NCBI RefSeq assembly: GCF_000418555.1
Contig: NZ_ATKM01000020.1
Location: forward strand, 1-64,000
DNA: 64,000 bases
DNA from: Pseudomonas sp. P818
GTDB taxonomy: Bacteria; Pseudomonadota; Gammaproteobacteria; Pseudomonadales; Pseudomonadaceae
Direction of reading: 5' to 3'
The notes under the pieces were generated by a model, which saw only the letters and a program-made list of their open reading frames with translations, was not told where the DNA came from and did no database searches. Positions 13,041-22,101 of this stretch are shown here, piece after piece (positions within the stretch are counted from its first letter, which is position 1; every line of letters begins with the position of its first letter). Both the position numbers and the translations under genes were made by a program.

Positions 13041-13469
13041 ATGCTCTATCTCTGGCTCAAGGCTCTACACATCATCGCCATGGTCTGCTGGTTCGCCGGC
13101 CTGTTCTATTTGCCGCGTCTGTTCGTCTATCACGCCATGAGCGACGACACCGCGAGCCAAGAACGTTTCTGCATCATGGAGCGCAAGCTGTATCGCGGCA
13201 TCATGATTCCGTCGATGATCGCCACGCTGGCATTGGGTATCTGGCTGCTGACGCTCAATCCCGGCTATTACTTCAGCCAGGGCTGGATGCACGCCAAGCT
13301 CACGCTGGTGGTGGCGTTGGTGATCTATCACCACCTGTGCGGCGCCCAGCTCAAGCGCTTTGCCCGCGGCGAGAACAGCCGCAGTCATGTGTTCTATCGT
13401 TGGTTCAATGAAGCACCGGTGCTGGCCCTGCTGGGCATCGTGATCCTGGTCGTCGTCCGCCCCTTCTGA
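13041..13469 (+). CDS. hemJ: HemJ-like protoporphyrinogen IX oxidase / conserved membrane protein
   Basis: The 142-residue protein has four hydrophobic helices and the family's N-terminal pattern (LYLWLKALHIIAMVCWFAG) with the conserved histidine at residue 10. Members of this family (formerly UPF0093) oxidise protoporphyrinogen IX to protoporphyrin IX in the inner membrane. It is divergent from argC, and the flavoprotein gene follows 10 bp after its stop. The family call is firm; enzymatic activity is inferred. Confidence 0.85.
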   Translation: MLYLWLKALHIIAMVCWFAGLFYLPRLFVYHAMSDDTASQERFCIMERKLYRGIMIPSMIATLALGIWLLTLNPGYYFSQGWMHAKLTLVVALVIYHHLCGAQLKRFARGENSRSHVFYRWFNEAPVLALLGIVILVVVRPF

Positions 13470-13479
13470 GGAGTTCGCC

Positions 13480-14442
13480 ATGTCTCTGCCCGCCCTGCTC
13501 GAACAGCGTCTGCGCCTGCCCCTGGTCGCTGCGCCGATGTTTCTGGTATCCAATCCGGCGCTGGTCAGTGCCTGCTGCAACAGCGGCATCGTCGGCAGCT
13601 TTCCGGCGCTGAACCAGCGTGAGAGTGCGGGCTTCGCAGCCTGGCTCGACGAGATCGGAGCCAACCTCTCGGTTGACGCCGCCCCCTTCGCCGTCAACCT
13701 GATCGTGCATAACAGCAACCCGCGACTGCAGGCCGACCTGGCTATCTGCGTCGAACGCCGCGTCCCCATCGTCATCACCAGCCTGGGCGCGGTGAAGGAA
13801 GTGGTAGATGCCGTGCACAGCTACGGTGGCCTGGTGTTCCATGACGTGACCACTCGCCGCCATGCGGAAAAGGCCGCCGAGGCTGGCGTGGATGGGCTGA
13901 TCGCCGTGGCCGCAGGTGCCGGTGGTCACGCCGGCACCTGGAGCCCCTTCGCCCTGCTGGCGGAGATTCGGCAGTTCTTCGACAAGACCGTGCTGCTGTC
14001 CGGCTGCCTCAACCACGGCCATGAAATTCTCGCAGCCCAGCTGCTGGGCGCCGATCTGGCCTACATGGGCACCCGCTTCATAGCCACCACCGAGAACAAT
14101 GCCTCTGCCGACTACAAGCAGATGATCCTCGACGCACGGGCCGCCGATATCATCCACACGCCCGCCGTGTCCGGCGTACCGGCCAGTTTCATGCGCCAAA
14201 GTCTGGAGCGGGCTGGCTATGACCTGAAACAGCTGCAGAACAAGGGCGATATCAACTACGGCGAGAAGCTCAAGCCAATGGACGAAGAAGCCAAGGCCTG
14301 GAAAACCGTATGGTCGGCCGGCCAGGGCGTCGGCGGTATCGACGATCTGCCCTCGGTCCAGACGCTGGTAACGCGGCTCGATGGCGAATATCGCGCCGCG
14401 CTGACACGCAGCGAGCAATTGGGGCAACGCTGGCCACGATGA
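13480..14442 (+). CDS. Nitronate monooxygenase family flavoprotein
   Basis: This 320-residue FMN-binding TIM-barrel protein belongs to the 2-nitropropane dioxygenase family. It shows APMFLVSNP near the N-terminus, GAGGHAGTWSP (phosphate-binding loop, near residues 146-156) and LLGADLAYMGTRF (near 186-198). These proteins oxidise alkyl nitronates, or act as related FMN enzymes with other substrates, so the substrate is uncertain. Its stop overlaps the start of the next gene by 4 bp (ATGA), indicating coupling. Confidence 0.88.
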   Translation: MSLPALLEQRLRLPLVAAPMFLVSNPALVSACCNSGIVGSFPALNQRESAGFAAWLDEIGANLSVDAAPFAVNLIVHNSNPRLQADLAICVERRVPIVITSLGAVKEVVDAVHSYGGLVFHDVTTRRHAEKAAEAGVDGLIAVAAGAGGHAGTWSPFALLAEIRQFFDKTVLLSGCLNHGHEILAAQLLGADLAYMGTRFIATTENNASADYKQMILDARAADIIHTPAVSGVPASFMRQSLERAGYDLKQLQNKGDINYGEKLKPMDEEAKAWKTVWSAGQGVGGIDDLPSVQTLVTRLDGEYRAALTRSEQLGQRWPR

Positions 14443-15701
14443 AGCGTCGCCACCTGCTGGGGCTGGGCGCGCTTGGGCTAATCGGCGGCTGGGCGCTTCG
14501 CCCGGCTGATAAGGGTCGCGCGCATGACGCCTACTTCGCTGAGCTCAACCGGCAGTTGCAGCGCGATGGCGAAGGCGTGCCCACCCTGCTGCTCGACCTC
14601 GACCGGCTCGACGCCAACGCCGATCTGCTGGCGGCACGTCTGGCCGGACGCCACCAGTTGCGCCTGGTCGCCAAGTCCCTGGCCAGCACCGGCCTGCTGG
14701 AGTATCTGGCCAAGCGCCTGCAAACTCAGCGCTTCATGGTCTTCCATCAGCCGCAACTCAATCGCCTGGCCAGAAGCTTCCCGCAGGCCGACCTGCTGCT
14801 GGGCAAGCCCATGCCGGTTGCTGCCGCACTGAACTTCTATCGCCAGTTGCCGCGTCATCTCGTTTTCGATCCCGATCGCCAGGTGACCTGGCTGATCGAC
14901 AGCGAGCAACGCATGACGCAGTACGCCGAACTGGCCAAGGCGCTGGGACGGCGGCTGCGCATCGCACTGGAGATCGACATCGGCCTCGAGCGCGGCGGCT
15001 TCGCCACAGCGCAGGCTCTGACTCAGGCAATGCGGCAGCTTGGGCAACTACCGGGCCTGCAGCTGCAAGGGCTGATGGGATACGACGCGCATGTTGCCCA
15101 TAACCCTCCCTGGCAAGGCCAGATCAAAGCGTTCAACGAGACAGACAGGCGTTATCACCAGTTTATCGCCAGTGCCCGGGCGTTCAGCGAGCTATGGCCG
15201 ACCGCGCCCCTGCTAAATGGCGGGGGCAGTCAGACCTACCTGCTGCACAGCCAGCAGCAAAGTTCGCTCAATGAGGTCGCCGTTGGTTCTGCCTTGCTCA
15301 AGCCTGCGGAGTTCGATACGCCATTGCTGCAGGAACACCAGCCAGCGCTGTGGATCGCCAGCCCGGTACTCAAGGCGCTAGACGGCGCCCTGCCCTACCT
15401 GCAGTCGCTGCAACCGCTGATCGCAGCCTGGAACCCCAACCGCCAGCACGCCTACTACCTCTACGGCGGTCGCTGGCCAGCGCAGCCCGTCTCACCAGCA
15501 GGGCTCGACTTTGACCAACTCTACGGCCGCAGCGCCAATCAGGAACGCCTGATCGGCAGCGCCGCCACGCAGCTGACGAATCAGGACTGGGTATTTCTGC
15601 GCCCCGCGATCAGCGAAGGCCTGCTCGGCGATTTCAGCGAAATACGTCTACTACGCCGCGGCCAACTGGTCGGCCGCTGGAGCACAATAGGCAACGCCTG
15701 A
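14439..15701 (+). CDS. Exported alanine racemase-fold PLP enzyme (D-threonine aldolase / DSD1-like)
   Basis: The 420-residue protein begins MKRRHLLGLGALGLIGG, a twin-arginine-like signal or anchor. A PLP-binding barrel follows, with a candidate Schiff-base lysine in LRLVAKSLAS, and then a C-terminal domain of the D-serine dehydratase / D-threonine aldolase type. Family enzymes cleave or dehydrate beta-hydroxy D-amino acids. The start at 14439 overlaps the upstream flavoprotein stop and is preferred to in-frame codons further upstream that would run into that gene. Substrate and export route are inferred. Confidence 0.8.
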   Translation: MKRRHLLGLGALGLIGGWALRPADKGRAHDAYFAELNRQLQRDGEGVPTLLLDLDRLDANADLLAARLAGRHQLRLVAKSLASTGLLEYLAKRLQTQRFMVFHQPQLNRLARSFPQADLLLGKPMPVAAALNFYRQLPRHLVFDPDRQVTWLIDSEQRMTQYAELAKALGRRLRIALEIDIGLERGGFATAQALTQAMRQLGQLPGLQLQGLMGYDAHVAHNPPWQGQIKAFNETDRRYHQFIASARAFSELWPTAPLLNGGGSQTYLLHSQQQSSLNEVAVGSALLKPAEFDTPLLQEHQPALWIASPVLKALDGALPYLQSLQPLIAAWNPNRQHAYYLYGGRWPAQPVSPAGLDFDQLYGRSANQERLIGSAATQLTNQDWVFLRPAISEGLLGDFSEIRLLRRGQLVGRWSTIGNA

Positions 15702-15826
15702 AATTCCTCGACTGCGGCACTTCAGGCCGCTTGTATATTGGCCTCACGGCACTCTAGGCTTATGCCTCGCTCGTTGCTGAACAGGCACCTCACTCCTCCT
15801 CACTTCCCGCCGACAAGGAAGCTCGC

Positions 15827-16789
15827 ATGAACCCACCGCGCTACAAGATAGTGTTCGACGGCCAACTGATGCCCGAGGCCTCGTTGGAAATGGTCAAAAC
15901 AAACCTGGCCCGCCTGTTCAAGAGCGACCTTGCCCGTATAGACAGTCTGTTCAGCGGAACGCCGGTGGCGCTCAAGCGTGATCTGGGCGAAGGCGAGGCG
16001 GAGCAGTACCTGACTGCGCTGCAGAAGGCCGGCGCCAAGGTACGCAAGGAGCTGGATCAGGCCGCCAGCCTTAGCCTGGTGCCGACCGAGGCCGAGACGG
16101 TGCAGGCCGAGCAGGCCGCAACGCCGACCATGACCTGCCCCAAATGCAGCCATGAACAAGCCAAGGCCATCGAGTGCTCCGCCTGCGGCATCATCATCGA
16201 GAAGTACCTCGCCCGTCAGGCGCAACTGGCCGAAGCGGCGCCCATACAAGCCCCGGCTGCAGCAGCGGCCTCGCCCTATGCCCCGCCGCAGGCGAATGTC
16301 GCCGAGCAATTGCCGCAATACTCGGAACTCAAGGTCTTCAGCGTCAGCGGCCGGATTGGCCGCGTACGTTATCTGGGCTGGACCATGGCCATGCTGCTGT
16401 GCATGCTGCCAATGCTCCTGCTGTTCGCAGGTGCCTCAGCCATTTCCAGCGCCCTGGGCACCCTGATCATGGCCGCCGGCGTGATCGCCATGATCGTCAT
16501 CGGGGTGTTCATCGGCGTCCAGCGCCTGCACGACATTGGCTGGTCCGGCTGGCTGTGGCTGCTCAACTTCGTTCCTTTCATTGGCAGCGTATTCGCACTG
16601 CTGATGCTGATCATTCCCGGTACTCAGGGCGTCAACCGCTACGGCCCGCCGCCGCCGCCGAACAGCACCGGGGTGAAGATCCTGGCCTGGCTGTTCCTGC
16701 TGGTGCCATTGACCGGCATCATCGCCGCCATCGCCCTGCCCCAGTATCAGGGCTATGTCGAGCGTGCCGCCGAGTATCAGGAGCAGTAA
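15827..16789 (+). CDS. DUF805 membrane protein with N-terminal zinc ribbon
   Basis: The 320-residue protein starts with a domain of about 90 residues, followed by a CPKC...CSAC zinc ribbon near 102-121, an Ala/Pro linker, and a DUF805 region of about four membrane helices. The last 25 residues (TGIIAAIALPQYQGYVERA) resemble the hydrophobic N-terminus of type IV pilins. Function is unknown. It is followed after 9 bp by an SDR gene on the same strand. A hairpin-rich 125-bp gap separates it from the PLP enzyme. Confidence 0.8.
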   Translation: MNPPRYKIVFDGQLMPEASLEMVKTNLARLFKSDLARIDSLFSGTPVALKRDLGEGEAEQYLTALQKAGAKVRKELDQAASLSLVPTEAETVQAEQAATPTMTCPKCSHEQAKAIECSACGIIIEKYLARQAQLAEAAPIQAPAAAAASPYAPPQANVAEQLPQYSELKVFSVSGRIGRVRYLGWTMAMLLCMLPMLLLFAGASAISSALGTLIMAAGVIAMIVIGVFIGVQRLHDIGWSGWLWLLNFVPFIGSVFALLMLIIPGTQGVNRYGPPPPPNSTGVKILAWLFLLVPLTGIIAAIALPQYQGYVERAAEYQEQ

Positions 16790-16798
16790 TCCGCGACC

Positions 16799-17587
16799 AT
16801 GCGCAGCTATGCATTGATCACAGGTGCCTCCAGCGGCATCGGCCTGGCCCTGGCCGAAGCCCTGGCGCGCCGGGGTCGCAATCTGATCCTGGTAGCACGC
16901 AGGCGTGACGCCCTGGAGAGCATCGCCTGCGAGTTGGCGCAGCGCTTCGGCGTCGAGGTGCTGTTTCGCCTCTGCGATCTGAGCGAGCCGCTGCAGCTGT
17001 CCGGCCTGTTACTGGAGCTGGAAGAAGGTCAGTGGCAAATCGACCTGCTGGTGAACAATGCCGGCCTGGGTTGCGCCGGCCCGTTCCTCGAGCAGGACTG
17101 GAGTCGCGAGCTGGAGCAGCTGGAGGTCAATGTGCTGGCGCTGACCCGTCTGTGTCATGCACTTGGTCAGCGCATGGCCGAGCAGGGCGGTGGGCACATT
17201 CTCAACGTCGCCTCGGTCGCGGCCTTCCAGCCCGGCCCCTGGATGAGCAGCTACTACGCCAGCAAGGCCTATGTGCTGCACTTCAGCGAGGGCCTGCGCG
17301 AGGAGCTGAAAAGTCGCGGTGTACGCGTGTCGGTGCTCTGCCCCGGGCCAACCCACAGCGCCTTCTTTCGCGCGGCGCAGATGAACGTCACCCGTCTCGT
17401 CGGCAGCAAGCTGATGATGAGCGCCGAGGAAGTGGCGCTGTTCACTGTACGCGCGCTGGAAAAGAACCGCGCCATCATCATTCCCGGTTGGCGCAACCGC
17501 CTGCTGGCACTGAGCCCACGCCTCGGGCCACGCTGGCTGGTGCGCAAACTCAGCGGGCGCCTGACCCGCCCCTTCACTGGCGCCTGA
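16799..17587 (+). CDS. Short-chain dehydrogenase/reductase
   Basis: The 262-residue protein is a classical NAD(P)-dependent SDR with the nucleotide motif TGASSGIG (8-15), NNAG (86-89), catalytic Ser139 and the YxxxK pair Y152/K156. The C-terminal tail is basic and partly hydrophobic, as in membrane-associated SDRs acting on lipids. Substrate cannot be read from the sequence. It is probably co-transcribed with the DUF805 gene and is convergent with the AAA ATPase gene, whose stop codon abuts its own. Confidence 0.9.
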   Translation: MRSYALITGASSGIGLALAEALARRGRNLILVARRRDALESIACELAQRFGVEVLFRLCDLSEPLQLSGLLLELEEGQWQIDLLVNNAGLGCAGPFLEQDWSRELEQLEVNVLALTRLCHALGQRMAEQGGGHILNVASVAAFQPGPWMSSYYASKAYVLHFSEGLREELKSRGVRVSVLCPGPTHSAFFRAAQMNVTRLVGSKLMMSAEEVALFTVRALEKNRAIIIPGWRNRLLALSPRLGPRWLVRKLSGRLTRPFTGA

Positions 17588-19144
17588 TCAACCGGCGTTG
17601 ACCGTTCGTCCATCCGCCCAGGCACGCAAGGCTGCCAAGCGCTCGGCCATCACCACCGACAGCGGCGCGGTGTTCTGCAACGTGCGCAGCAGCAGCTGCT
17701 GATCGACTGCCTGCTGCTGCGCCTGTCCGGCGTACAAGGCGCTGACCACGGCCTGCTCGATCTCGGCGCCGGAATAGCCCTCGCTGGCCGCGGCGAGCTG
17801 CGCCAGGTCGAAGTTGGCGGGGTCCAGTTCGCGGCGCTGCAGGTGGATACGGAAGATATCGGCACGCACGTCGGCACTGGGCAGGTCGACGAAGAAGAGT
17901 TCGTCGAAGCGCCCCTTGCGCACCAGCTCAGGCGGCAGGCGGTCGATGGCGTTGGCCGTGGCGACGACGAATACCGGCGCCTTGCGCTCGGCCATCCAGG
18001 TCAGCAGGGTGCCCAATACACGCTGGCTCACGCCACCGTCATGGTCGCCACTGGCTAGGCCCTTCTCCACCTCGTCCATCCACAGCACGCAGGGCGCCAT
18101 CTGTTCGGCCAGGCGCAACGCCTCGCGCAGGTTGCGCTCGGTCTCGCCGAAGAACTTGTTGTACAGGCAGGCGAAATCCAGGCGCAGCAGCGGCAGGCCC
18201 CAGAGCCCGGCAACAGCCTTGGCGGCCAGACTCTTGCCGCCGCCCTGCACGCCGACCAGCATCACACCCTTGGGTGCATCGATGCCCTTGCCTTCGAGAA
18301 AGCCCGCCTGACGCTCGGCCAACCAGCGCTTGAGGTTGAGCAGGCCACCCACTTCGGCGAAGCGCGCGGTGTCGTATTCGAAGCTGAGCACGCCCTCCAG
18401 ATCCAGCAACTGGAACTTGGTCTTGTTCAGCTCGGGGAGGTCTTCCTGAGTGATCGCCCCATCGTCGCAAATGACGTTGCGCGCCAGCGCCCGCGCCTCG
18501 GCATGACTCAGGCCGCGCAGGTTCTTGACCACCTGCTGCAGGGTACGGTTGTCGGTGCGCACGCGTGCACCGCGATTGCCTTCGCTCCAGCGCGTCGCCT
18601 CGTCGCGCACGATGGTCAGCAGTTCGTCCTCCGACGGCAGCGCGAGACTGAAGCGCGCCGCGTAACGCTGTACCTCGGCCGGCAGTTTGAGCGCATGCGA
18701 CACCAGCACCAGTGTCGGCTTGTGCGCCGCCTCGCTCATGGCAATTTCCTTGAGCAGGCGCACCAGCCGGGGGTTGTCATCGAGAAATGGATGTAGATCG
18801 CACATCACGTAGAGGTTCGGCTGCGGGTCGGCCTTGATCATGCGCAGCGCCGCTTCCGGCTCCAGGGTCGGCGATTCGTCGACCGGCGCGCCGCCGAAGC
18901 CCAGGCGCTGCAAGCCCTCGGTCACCGACCAGGTGTGCAGGCCGAGACCACGCCTGACCGCCAGGCCAGTGAGGGTTTCCAGCACGCGCATCTCGTCCCA
19001 CGACTCGATCACCACCAGCTTGACCTTGGAATCGAGCACCAGCCCGAGATCATGAATATCGTTCTTCAACACCCGCTCCTTGTGAAGTTTGGCCAGCCGG
19101 ACAAGCAGGGTTACCATCCGCGATTTCGCAGAATCGGAGCTCAC
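17588..19144 (-). CDS. Ycf46-like AAA ATPase
   Basis: The 518-residue protein has a variable N-terminal half and a C-terminal AAA module with Walker A GVQGGGKS (298-305), Walker B CVLWMDE (352-358) and an arginine-finger/lid region. The architecture resembles cyanobacterial and algal Ycf46. Function in Pseudomonas is not established. The GTG start at 19144 has no clear ribosome-binding site, and ATG at 19117 (MVTLLVRLAKLHKE) is an equally good or better start. It is divergent from the formylglycine-generating-enzyme-like gene. Confidence 0.85.
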   Translation of the reverse strand: MSSDSAKSRMVTLLVRLAKLHKERVLKNDIHDLGLVLDSKVKLVVIESWDEMRVLETLTGLAVRRGLGLHTWSVTEGLQRLGFGGAPVDESPTLEPEAALRMIKADPQPNLYVMCDLHPFLDDNPRLVRLLKEIAMSEAAHKPTLVLVSHALKLPAEVQRYAARFSLALPSEDELLTIVRDEATRWSEGNRGARVRTDNRTLQQVVKNLRGLSHAEARALARNVICDDGAITQEDLPELNKTKFQLLDLEGVLSFEYDTARFAEVGGLLNLKRWLAERQAGFLEGKGIDAPKGVMLVGVQGGGKSLAAKAVAGLWGLPLLRLDFACLYNKFFGETERNLREALRLAEQMAPCVLWMDEVEKGLASGDHDGGVSQRVLGTLLTWMAERKAPVFVVATANAIDRLPPELVRKGRFDELFFVDLPSADVRADIFRIHLQRRELDPANFDLAQLAAASEGYSGAEIEQAVVSALYAGQAQQQAVDQQLLLRTLQNTAPLSVVMAERLAALRAWADGRTVNAG

Positions 19145-19191
19145 AGCATGGACCGTCTGAACAGGCAGATCGTCGCCGCAGGTCTCACGTC

Positions 19192-20028
19192 GTGCAAGTG
19201 CTGAAAGCGCGTCGCGTCACAGCCGTCGTCTCCATTGCCATCGCCACTGGTGCGCTGCTGATGAACCGGGCGGCCGTCGCCATCGAGGCCATCAGCGATC
19301 CGCTATCCAGCGGCGGCCAGGGCCCTGAAATGGTGGTTGTTCCGGCTGGCGAGTTTGCCATGGGCGATACCAGCGGTCGCGGCAACGACAACGAGCGCCC
19401 GCCAAGGACCATCGCCTTCGATCAGCCCTTCGCCATCGGTCGCTACGAAGTCACTTTTGCCGACTGGCAGAAGTATGCCGAAGCGAACAAGTTGCCCATG
19501 CCCGATAACGAGGGCTGGGGGCTCTCCGCGCAACGCCCGGTGATTCACGTGTCCTGGCGCGACGCCCACGCCTATGCGCAGTGGCTGTCGCGCGAGACCG
19601 GGGCGCGCTATCGCCTGCCGACCGAAGCCGAATGGGAGTATGCGGCGCGTGGAGGCAGCCAGAGCTACTACTGGTGGGGCGACGAGCTCGACAGCAACGA
19701 ACAGGCACCACGCGCCCATTGCCGTGGTTGCGCCAGCTCGCGCCTGCTGCGTAACAAGACGGCCGCCGTCGGCCAGTTCCCGGCCAATGGCTTCGGCCTG
19801 TATGACACCGCTGGCAACGTCTGGGAATGGACAGCTTCGAACTACACGCAGCGCTTCGACGGCAGCGAAACGCAGAGCGCCGGGCTGCTCGACAACAACC
19901 CGCGAGTGGTGCGCGGCGGCGCGTGGAACAGCGGCCCGACCTACCTGCGCAGCAGCATGCGCGACCTCAAGCAGCCACATCATCGCGACTATGCGCTGGG
20001 GTTTCGCGTGCTGCGCGAGCTGCCCTGA
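19192..20028 (+). CDS. Exported SUMF1/formylglycine-generating-enzyme-like protein
   Basis: The 278-residue protein has an N-terminal signal-like segment (residues 8-30) and a full FGE-sulfatase fold: MVVVPAGEFAMGD, YEVTFADW, RLPTEAEWEYAARGG, NVWEWTASN and VRGGAWN. Known members convert Cys to formylglycine in sulfatases or serve as C-type-lectin-like binding domains. No sulfatase gene lies nearby, so catalysis is not assured. GTG at 19192 or 19198 could be the start. It is divergent from the AAA gene, and coq7 follows on the same strand. Confidence 0.85.
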   Translation: MQVLKARRVTAVVSIAIATGALLMNRAAVAIEAISDPLSSGGQGPEMVVVPAGEFAMGDTSGRGNDNERPPRTIAFDQPFAIGRYEVTFADWQKYAEANKLPMPDNEGWGLSAQRPVIHVSWRDAHAYAQWLSRETGARYRLPTEAEWEYAARGGSQSYYWWGDELDSNEQAPRAHCRGCASSRLLRNKTAAVGQFPANGFGLYDTAGNVWEWTASNYTQRFDGSETQSAGLLDNNPRVVRGGAWNSGPTYLRSSMRDLKQPHHRDYALGFRVLRELP

Positions 20029-20090
20029 GCGCGGACGTCTCCCTTCACTTTGCAGTAGACTAGTCGCGTTGTGTTTTTCGGAGGTGCCCC

Positions 20091-20738
20091 ATGGCCAGCG
20101 AACGCCAGTATTCCCCCGTCGACCGCCTGCTGCTGCAAGCCGATGCCGCGCTGCGCACGCTGCTGCCATTCAGCGGCGCGTCGAGTCGCCCCTCGCCTGC
20201 CATCGTGCAGAACGAGACCGAGCTGAGCAGTGAGGAGTCGCGCCACGTCGCCGGCCTGATGCGCATCAATCACACCGGTGAAGTCTGCGCCCAGGCGCTC
20301 TATCAGGGCCAGGCGCTGACCGCCAAGCTGCCGGAAGTGCGCAGCGCCATGGAACATGCCGCCGATGAGGAGATCGACCACCTGGCCTGGTGCGAACAGC
20401 GCATTCGCGAACTGGGCAGCCACCCGAGCGTGCTCAACCCATTGTTCTATGGCCTGTCATTCGGCGTGGGTGCAGTAGCCGGACTGGTCAGTGATCGCGT
20501 CAGTCTGGGATTCGTCGCTGCCACCGAAGATCAGGTATGCAAGCACCTGGATGAACACCTGGAGCAACTGCCCGAGCATGACGCCAAATCACGCGCCATT
20601 CTCGAGCAGATGCGCGTCGACGAGCAGCAACACGCCAACAGCGCCCTGGCAGCTGGCGGCGTACGCTTCCCGGCACCGGTGAAGTTCGGCATGACCTTGC
20701 TGTCGAAGGTCATGACCAAGAGCACCTACCGCATCTGA
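20091..20738 (+). CDS. coq7: Ubiquinone hydroxylase Coq7
   Basis: Coq7 is a di-iron monooxygenase that hydroxylates the demethoxyubiquinol ring at C6 in ubiquinone synthesis. The 215-residue protein has the ligand motifs HTGEVCA, EEIDH, ATED and VDEQQH. The start is fixed by GGAGGT five bases upstream of ATG at 20091. In PAO1 the next gene is speD, as I recall, but here a terminator and then the OsmC gene follow. Confidence 0.96.
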   Translation: MASERQYSPVDRLLLQADAALRTLLPFSGASSRPSPAIVQNETELSSEESRHVAGLMRINHTGEVCAQALYQGQALTAKLPEVRSAMEHAADEEIDHLAWCEQRIRELGSHPSVLNPLFYGLSFGVGAVAGLVSDRVSLGFVAATEDQVCKHLDEHLEQLPEHDAKSRAILEQMRVDEQQHANSALAAGGVRFPAPVKFGMTLLSKVMTKSTYRI

Positions 20739-20744
20739 ACCAAC

Positions 20745-20768
20745 AAGGGCGCCATCCGGCGCCCTTTT
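20745..20768. terminator. Terminator between coq7 and the OsmC gene
   Basis: The stem AAGGGCGCC/GGCGCCCTT with loop ATCC and a following T run serves coq7, and probably the convergent OsmC gene as well. Confidence 0.9.
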
Positions 20769-20786
20769 CATCTGCAGCGAGCCGGC

Positions 20787-21209
20787 TCAGCCCAACTCGA
20801 CGATTTCGTAGTCGTGACTGATATCGACGCCGGCACGGCCCAACATGATCGAGGCCGAGCAGTACTTCTCCGCCGATAGCTCCACCGCTCGCTTGACCTG
20901 GGCTTCCTTCAGCCCACGGCCCTTGACCACGAAGTGCAGGTGGATCTTGGTGAACACCTTGGGCTCCTCGCCCGCACGCTCGGCATCGAGGAACACTTCG
21001 CAGCTTTCTACCGGCTGGCGGCCCTTGCGCAGAATGCTCACCACATCGAAGTTGCTACAGCCACCAAGGCCGATCAGCAGCATCTCCATTGGCCGAATAC
21101 CGAGGTTACGTCCACCGGCTTCAGGCGGGCCGTCCATTACCACGGCATGGCCGCTACCGGACTCGCCCAGGAACAGAGCTTCACCGGCCCATTGCACACG
21201 CGCTTTCAT
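20787..21209 (-). CDS. OsmC-family protein (YhfA-like)
   Basis: OsmC-like proteins are small cysteine-based peroxidases or related redox proteins. The 140-residue protein keeps both family cysteines, in GLGGCSNFDV and EKYCSASIML. The start MKARVQWAGE at 21209 is preferred over upstream ATGs at 21251 and 21224 because homologues begin there. It is divergent from vfr, as in other Pseudomonas. Confidence 0.9.
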   Translation of the reverse strand: MKARVQWAGEALFLGESGSGHAVVMDGPPEAGGRNLGIRPMEMLLIGLGGCSNFDVVSILRKGRQPVESCEVFLDAERAGEEPKVFTKIHLHFVVKGRGLKEAQVKRAVELSAEKYCSASIMLGRAGVDISHDYEIVELG

Positions 21210-21443
21210 CGATATTGGCTCCATGAGTTGCAAAGTGCGGCAGATTAGCACAGGCGCAAGGCAGCCCGGCGTGCCTCAATTGGGCTAAAGTTCCCTTAGG
21301 TTGTGTTATCCAGGTCGCAAAAAACCTCCCAGTCATCGCATGTCTGTTAAGCTGACGCCGGAATGCTGGCACACTTGGCCGGATAACTAATAAGAAATTG
21401 CCGTTGGACAAAGGCCTTCACTTTTCATATTCGGGACTCGGGC

Positions 21444-22088
21444 ATGGTAGCTATTACCCTTACACCTAAAATCAAGAACCTCGACAAACTTCTCGCGCAC
21501 TGTCATCGCCGTCGCTACACATCCAAAAGCACCATTATCTACGCAGGCGATCGCTGCGAAACGCTGTTCTTCATCGTCAAAGGTTCGGTCACCATCCTGA
21601 TCGAGGATGACGACGGCCGCGAAATGATCATCGCCTACCTCAACGCCGGCGACTTCTTCGGTGAGATGGGCCTGTTCGAAAAGGAAGGCGCGGAGAAGGA
21701 ACGCAGCGCCTGGGTACGCGCCAAGACCGAATGCGAGGTCGCGGAGATCAGCTACGCCAAGTTCCGCGAGCTGACGCAACAGGATCCGGACATTCTTTTC
21801 GCCCTGGGCAGCCAGATGGCAGAGCGCCTGCGCAACACCACGCGCAAGGTCGGCGATCTGGCCTTCCTCGATGTCACCGGCCGCGTCGCCCGCACCCTGC
21901 TCGATCTGTGCAAGCAGCCGGACGCCATGACCCACCCGGACGGCATGCAGATCAAGATCACCCGTCAGGAAATCGGTCGCATCGTCGGCTGCTCGCGGGA
22001 GATGGTCGGTCGCGTACTCAAGTCCCTGGAAGAACAGGGCCTGGTGCACGTCAAGGGCAAGACCATGGTGGTGTTCGGCACGCGCTGA
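21444..22088 (+). CDS. vfr: cAMP receptor/virulence regulator Vfr
   Basis: Vfr is the Pseudomonas CRP homologue that binds cAMP and controls type III secretion, quorum sensing and twitching genes in P. aeruginosa. The 214-residue protein has an N-terminal cyclic-nucleotide-binding domain (GDFFGEMGLF, then ERSAWVRAKTECEVAEI) and a C-terminal Crp helix-turn-helix (RQEIGRIVGCSREMVGRVL). The position beside trpC and the OsmC gene matches PAO1 PA0652. In a non-pathogen the regulon may differ. Confidence 0.96.
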   Translation: MVAITLTPKIKNLDKLLAHCHRRRYTSKSTIIYAGDRCETLFFIVKGSVTILIEDDDGREMIIAYLNAGDFFGEMGLFEKEGAEKERSAWVRAKTECEVAEISYAKFRELTQQDPDILFALGSQMAERLRNTTRKVGDLAFLDVTGRVARTLLDLCKQPDAMTHPDGMQIKITRQEIGRIVGCSREMVGRVLKSLEEQGLVHVKGKTMVVFGTR

Positions 22089-22101
22089 ACCAGCCCAAAA
22101 G

